NCBI GenBank assembly: GCA_026122225.1
Contig: JANEZZ010001870.1
Span: 186,001-250,000 of the forward strand
DNA from: Heloderma charlesbogerti
Lineage: Eukaryota; Chordata; Lepidosauria; Squamata; Helodermatidae
Reading direction: 5' to 3'
Length of the DNA stretch: 64,000 nucleotides
Shown here: positions 58,801 to 61,800 of the stretch, piece by piece
How positions within the stretch are numbered: position 1 is the stretch's first letter
Layout of the letters: each line of letters starts with the position of its first letter
The notes under the pieces: model-generated
What the model was told of the DNA's origin: nothing
The model's database searches: none
Seen by the model: the letters and a program-made list of their open reading frames with translations, nothing else
Program-made: the position numbers and the translations under genes

Positions 58801-61800
58801 TCTTGGACTCCTTTTCTCGCTAGCATCGCTTGCCATGGGACCTTACTGATCATTGTTCTGAGTTTATGAAAATCAGCTTTCCTAAAATCCAGGGTACGCG
58901 TTTGACTACACTCGGCTTTTGCTTCCCTTAGAACCAAGAACTCAAGTACAACATGGTCGCTTTCCCCCAGAGTTCCTGTAACTGCTACTTTATCCACTAA
59001 GTCATCTCTGTTGGTTAGGATCAAGTCAAGGATAGCCGATCCTCTAGTTCCTTCCTCTACTTTCTGTAGGAGGAAGTTATCCGCCACACAAGTCAGGAAT
59101 TTCCTGGAGGGGCCATGTTTTGCAGAATTTGTCTCCCAACAAATATCAGGGAAATTGAAGTTTCCCATTACTACTATATCATGCTTCCTTAAAACATTGG
59201 CTATTTGCTTTTCAAAAGTTCCATCCTCGTCTTCCCCTTGGTTGGGTGGCCGGTAGTGGACTCCGACCACCAGGTTCCTTTTATTCTTTGCTCCATTTAT
59301 TTTGATCCAGATGCTCTCGATGGGGCTACCAAGCTCCTCCTCCTGTATTTCTGTGCAGAGATATGTATTTTTCACATACAGTGCAACCCCACCTCCCTTT
59401 CTGCTCCTCCTCTTCTTTTTGAACAAGTTATATCCTTCAATTGCCGTATTCCGGTCATGAGAGTCATCCCACCAAGTCTCAGACTATTATCGGGCGCCTA
59501 CGTCCATTGTTACCCCCAACATTACATGTCCCTTCCCCGTAGGATTCAGTTTAAAGCCCTCCTGATGAAGTTCTTCATGCTGTGGCCAAACACATTCTTC
59601 CCATCCTTTGTGAGGTGCAACCCGCCCCTTGCCAACAGCCCATCTTCCAGGAAGTATAGCCCGTGGTCCCAGAATCCAAATCTCTGTCGTCGGCACCACC
59701 TTCGTAGCCAGTCACTCACCTGGAGTATTCTTCTTTCCCTTTCTGTTCCTATTCTAACTCCTGGAAGGATGGATGAGAAAACTATCTGGGCCCCAAAGTT
59801 CTTGAGTTTCCTTCCCAAAGCTTCAAAGTCTGACGTGATCTCTTTGTAGCTCCGCTTGGCGCTATCATTTGTTCCCACATTGATGAGAAGAAAGGGATTT
59901 GCAGGCTTTATGAGTCTGCAGGCTTTATAAGTCTGCAGGCTTTATGAGTGCAGGTGACCCTTCAGTTACGTCTCTGATCCGTCCTCCCGGGAGACAACAT
60001 ACCTGGCGAGTCCACGGGTCTTCGCAACATACTTGTGTCCTGATCCCACACAGCAAGGAGTCTCCCACTACTGGCACTCTTCTTCTTGTTGTGGGCCTGG
60101 GTTTCATCGCCTCTGTTTGACTGACCTTCAGCCTCTTTCTCACTCTCATGTAGGTTCCCCTGTGATTCTTCCTCTGCAGGCTGTCCTCCAGTCTCATCCG
60201 CAAGTACCTGGAATCGGTTCCACAGCTCCACTGCTTCCACTGGTGCAGAGTGGCGTCTAGTTCTTCTTCCCCTAACTGTCACCCTTTTCCAAGGAGTATC
60301 CTCTACTCCATTTTTCCTCACCTCAGCATTCCCACTTCTGCCTCAGCTTCCTGTTGCTCTTCAAGCTTCTGGTCTGCCCTTTGCTGCTGTAGTTCCCCCA
60401 TTCTGTCCAAGAACTCTCTGTGTTCTCTTATTCCCCAGAGGGTCGACAGTCGCCGCTCCAGTCCACTTACTTTTTCTTCCAGCAGCGTGATCAACTTGCA
60501 CTTGTTGCAGGTGTAGGCCATGTTGTTCTCAGGCAAGAAAACAAACACTGCACACACCTTGCAGGTCACCACCACTGGAGAGTCTTGTCCTTCCATTGCC
60601 TCTTCCCTTTCTGTGTCTAGCTTTGTGATTGTTCTAGACTAGCCTGTGCCTGCTCCTCCACTCAGTAGAGGTTAAAAGCAGAGTCCCACTGGTGTGGAAG
60701 TGTGTGTTACAAGACAAATAAATGGAAAAAAGTTAGTTAAAAAATAAAATGAAAAAAAAATGTTAGGGGCCTCCCCCTTGACCTCCCCTGCTGAACTCCC
60801 CTGGGCAACTCCTGTTTGCTCCCACTGTCCGCTCGCTCTGGTCGCTTGCTCTCTGGGAGCTTGCCTGCTTCTGTAGTCCATGGACCAGGTGGAGCAGCTT
60901 GTTCGGCTCTGCTCTGCTCAGCTGGGAGGCGGGAAACAGACTGAAGCTTCCCGCCCACTCAGCTGCTGGGAGTACTCAGGCCACCCCCCCAATTCAGTTG
61001 GAGCTCTCAGAAGCACCTGGTGAGCTCACAGCCACTCAGAAGGATAAAGGGCAGCCCCCTGGGCTTCCTGCAGCCCACTTCCCTCTTAGCCTCTGTCTCC
61101 TTTGTCTCTTCTACCACTGCAACTCCCCTGGCCAACTCCTGCTTGCTCCTCCTGTTCGCTCGCTCTGGTCACTCGCTCTCTGGGAGCTTGCTTGCTTCTG
61201 TAGCCCCTGGACCAGCTGGAGCAGCTTGCTTGGCTGTGCTGTTCTCTGTTCTGCTCTGCTCAGCTGGGAGGTGGGAAACAGAGGGTGTGTCCGTGCGACA
61301 CGCTCGCCCATGACTGGCCATGCACCGTGGGTTGCTTTGCGAACACTCCACAGGGCACGGTTAGACAATCAGGCACACAACCCACAGTGCGTTGGCTAGG
61401 GGAGGGGGAAACCCAGCCCGTGGGGGGGGGGTATGTCCCCCCTGCTGATTTTCCACAAGGGGCACTTTGGAATTCCTATGCCAGTCAGCTTCACGGGGTT
61501 GTGTAGGAATTTCATGCTGCTCCTTGCCAAAATTCCTATACAACCCTATGGAGCCTTGCTGAAAATCAACTGGGCAGGGGAATCCCTAAGGGTCCATGTT
61601 GAGGGGTTGGATTCCCCCCTCCCCAGCAAATTTTTGGCACGGGGTCATTTTAAATTTTTTTTAAATGCACACATTCCCTGGGCACAGGGAAGTGCAGAAA
61701 ATTTTTCCTGGTCATTTTTTTGCACACAAACTGAGCTGGGGCGAGGGGGGGAATTAAAGGGCTCCAACTGCAATTGGGGTGTGTGTGACAGCCCCACCCA

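Larger units (their letters stand above)
56723..61282 (-). mobile_element. CR1 LINE, nearly full length (4.6 kb), antisense
   Basis: 3' end at 56,723 (ATCATAGAACCATAGAATCA). ORF2 at 57,120-59,480, ORF1 at 59,546-60,596, 5' untranslated region to about 61,282 with a duplicated segment. It is the most complete LINE in the window and collinear with 21,030-24,430. Confidence 0.93.

Noticed and set aside
57447..59426. 659-codon frame as a host gene
   Set aside because: It is CR1 ORF2, with endonuclease and RT motifs, followed by the CR1 3' octamer tail.
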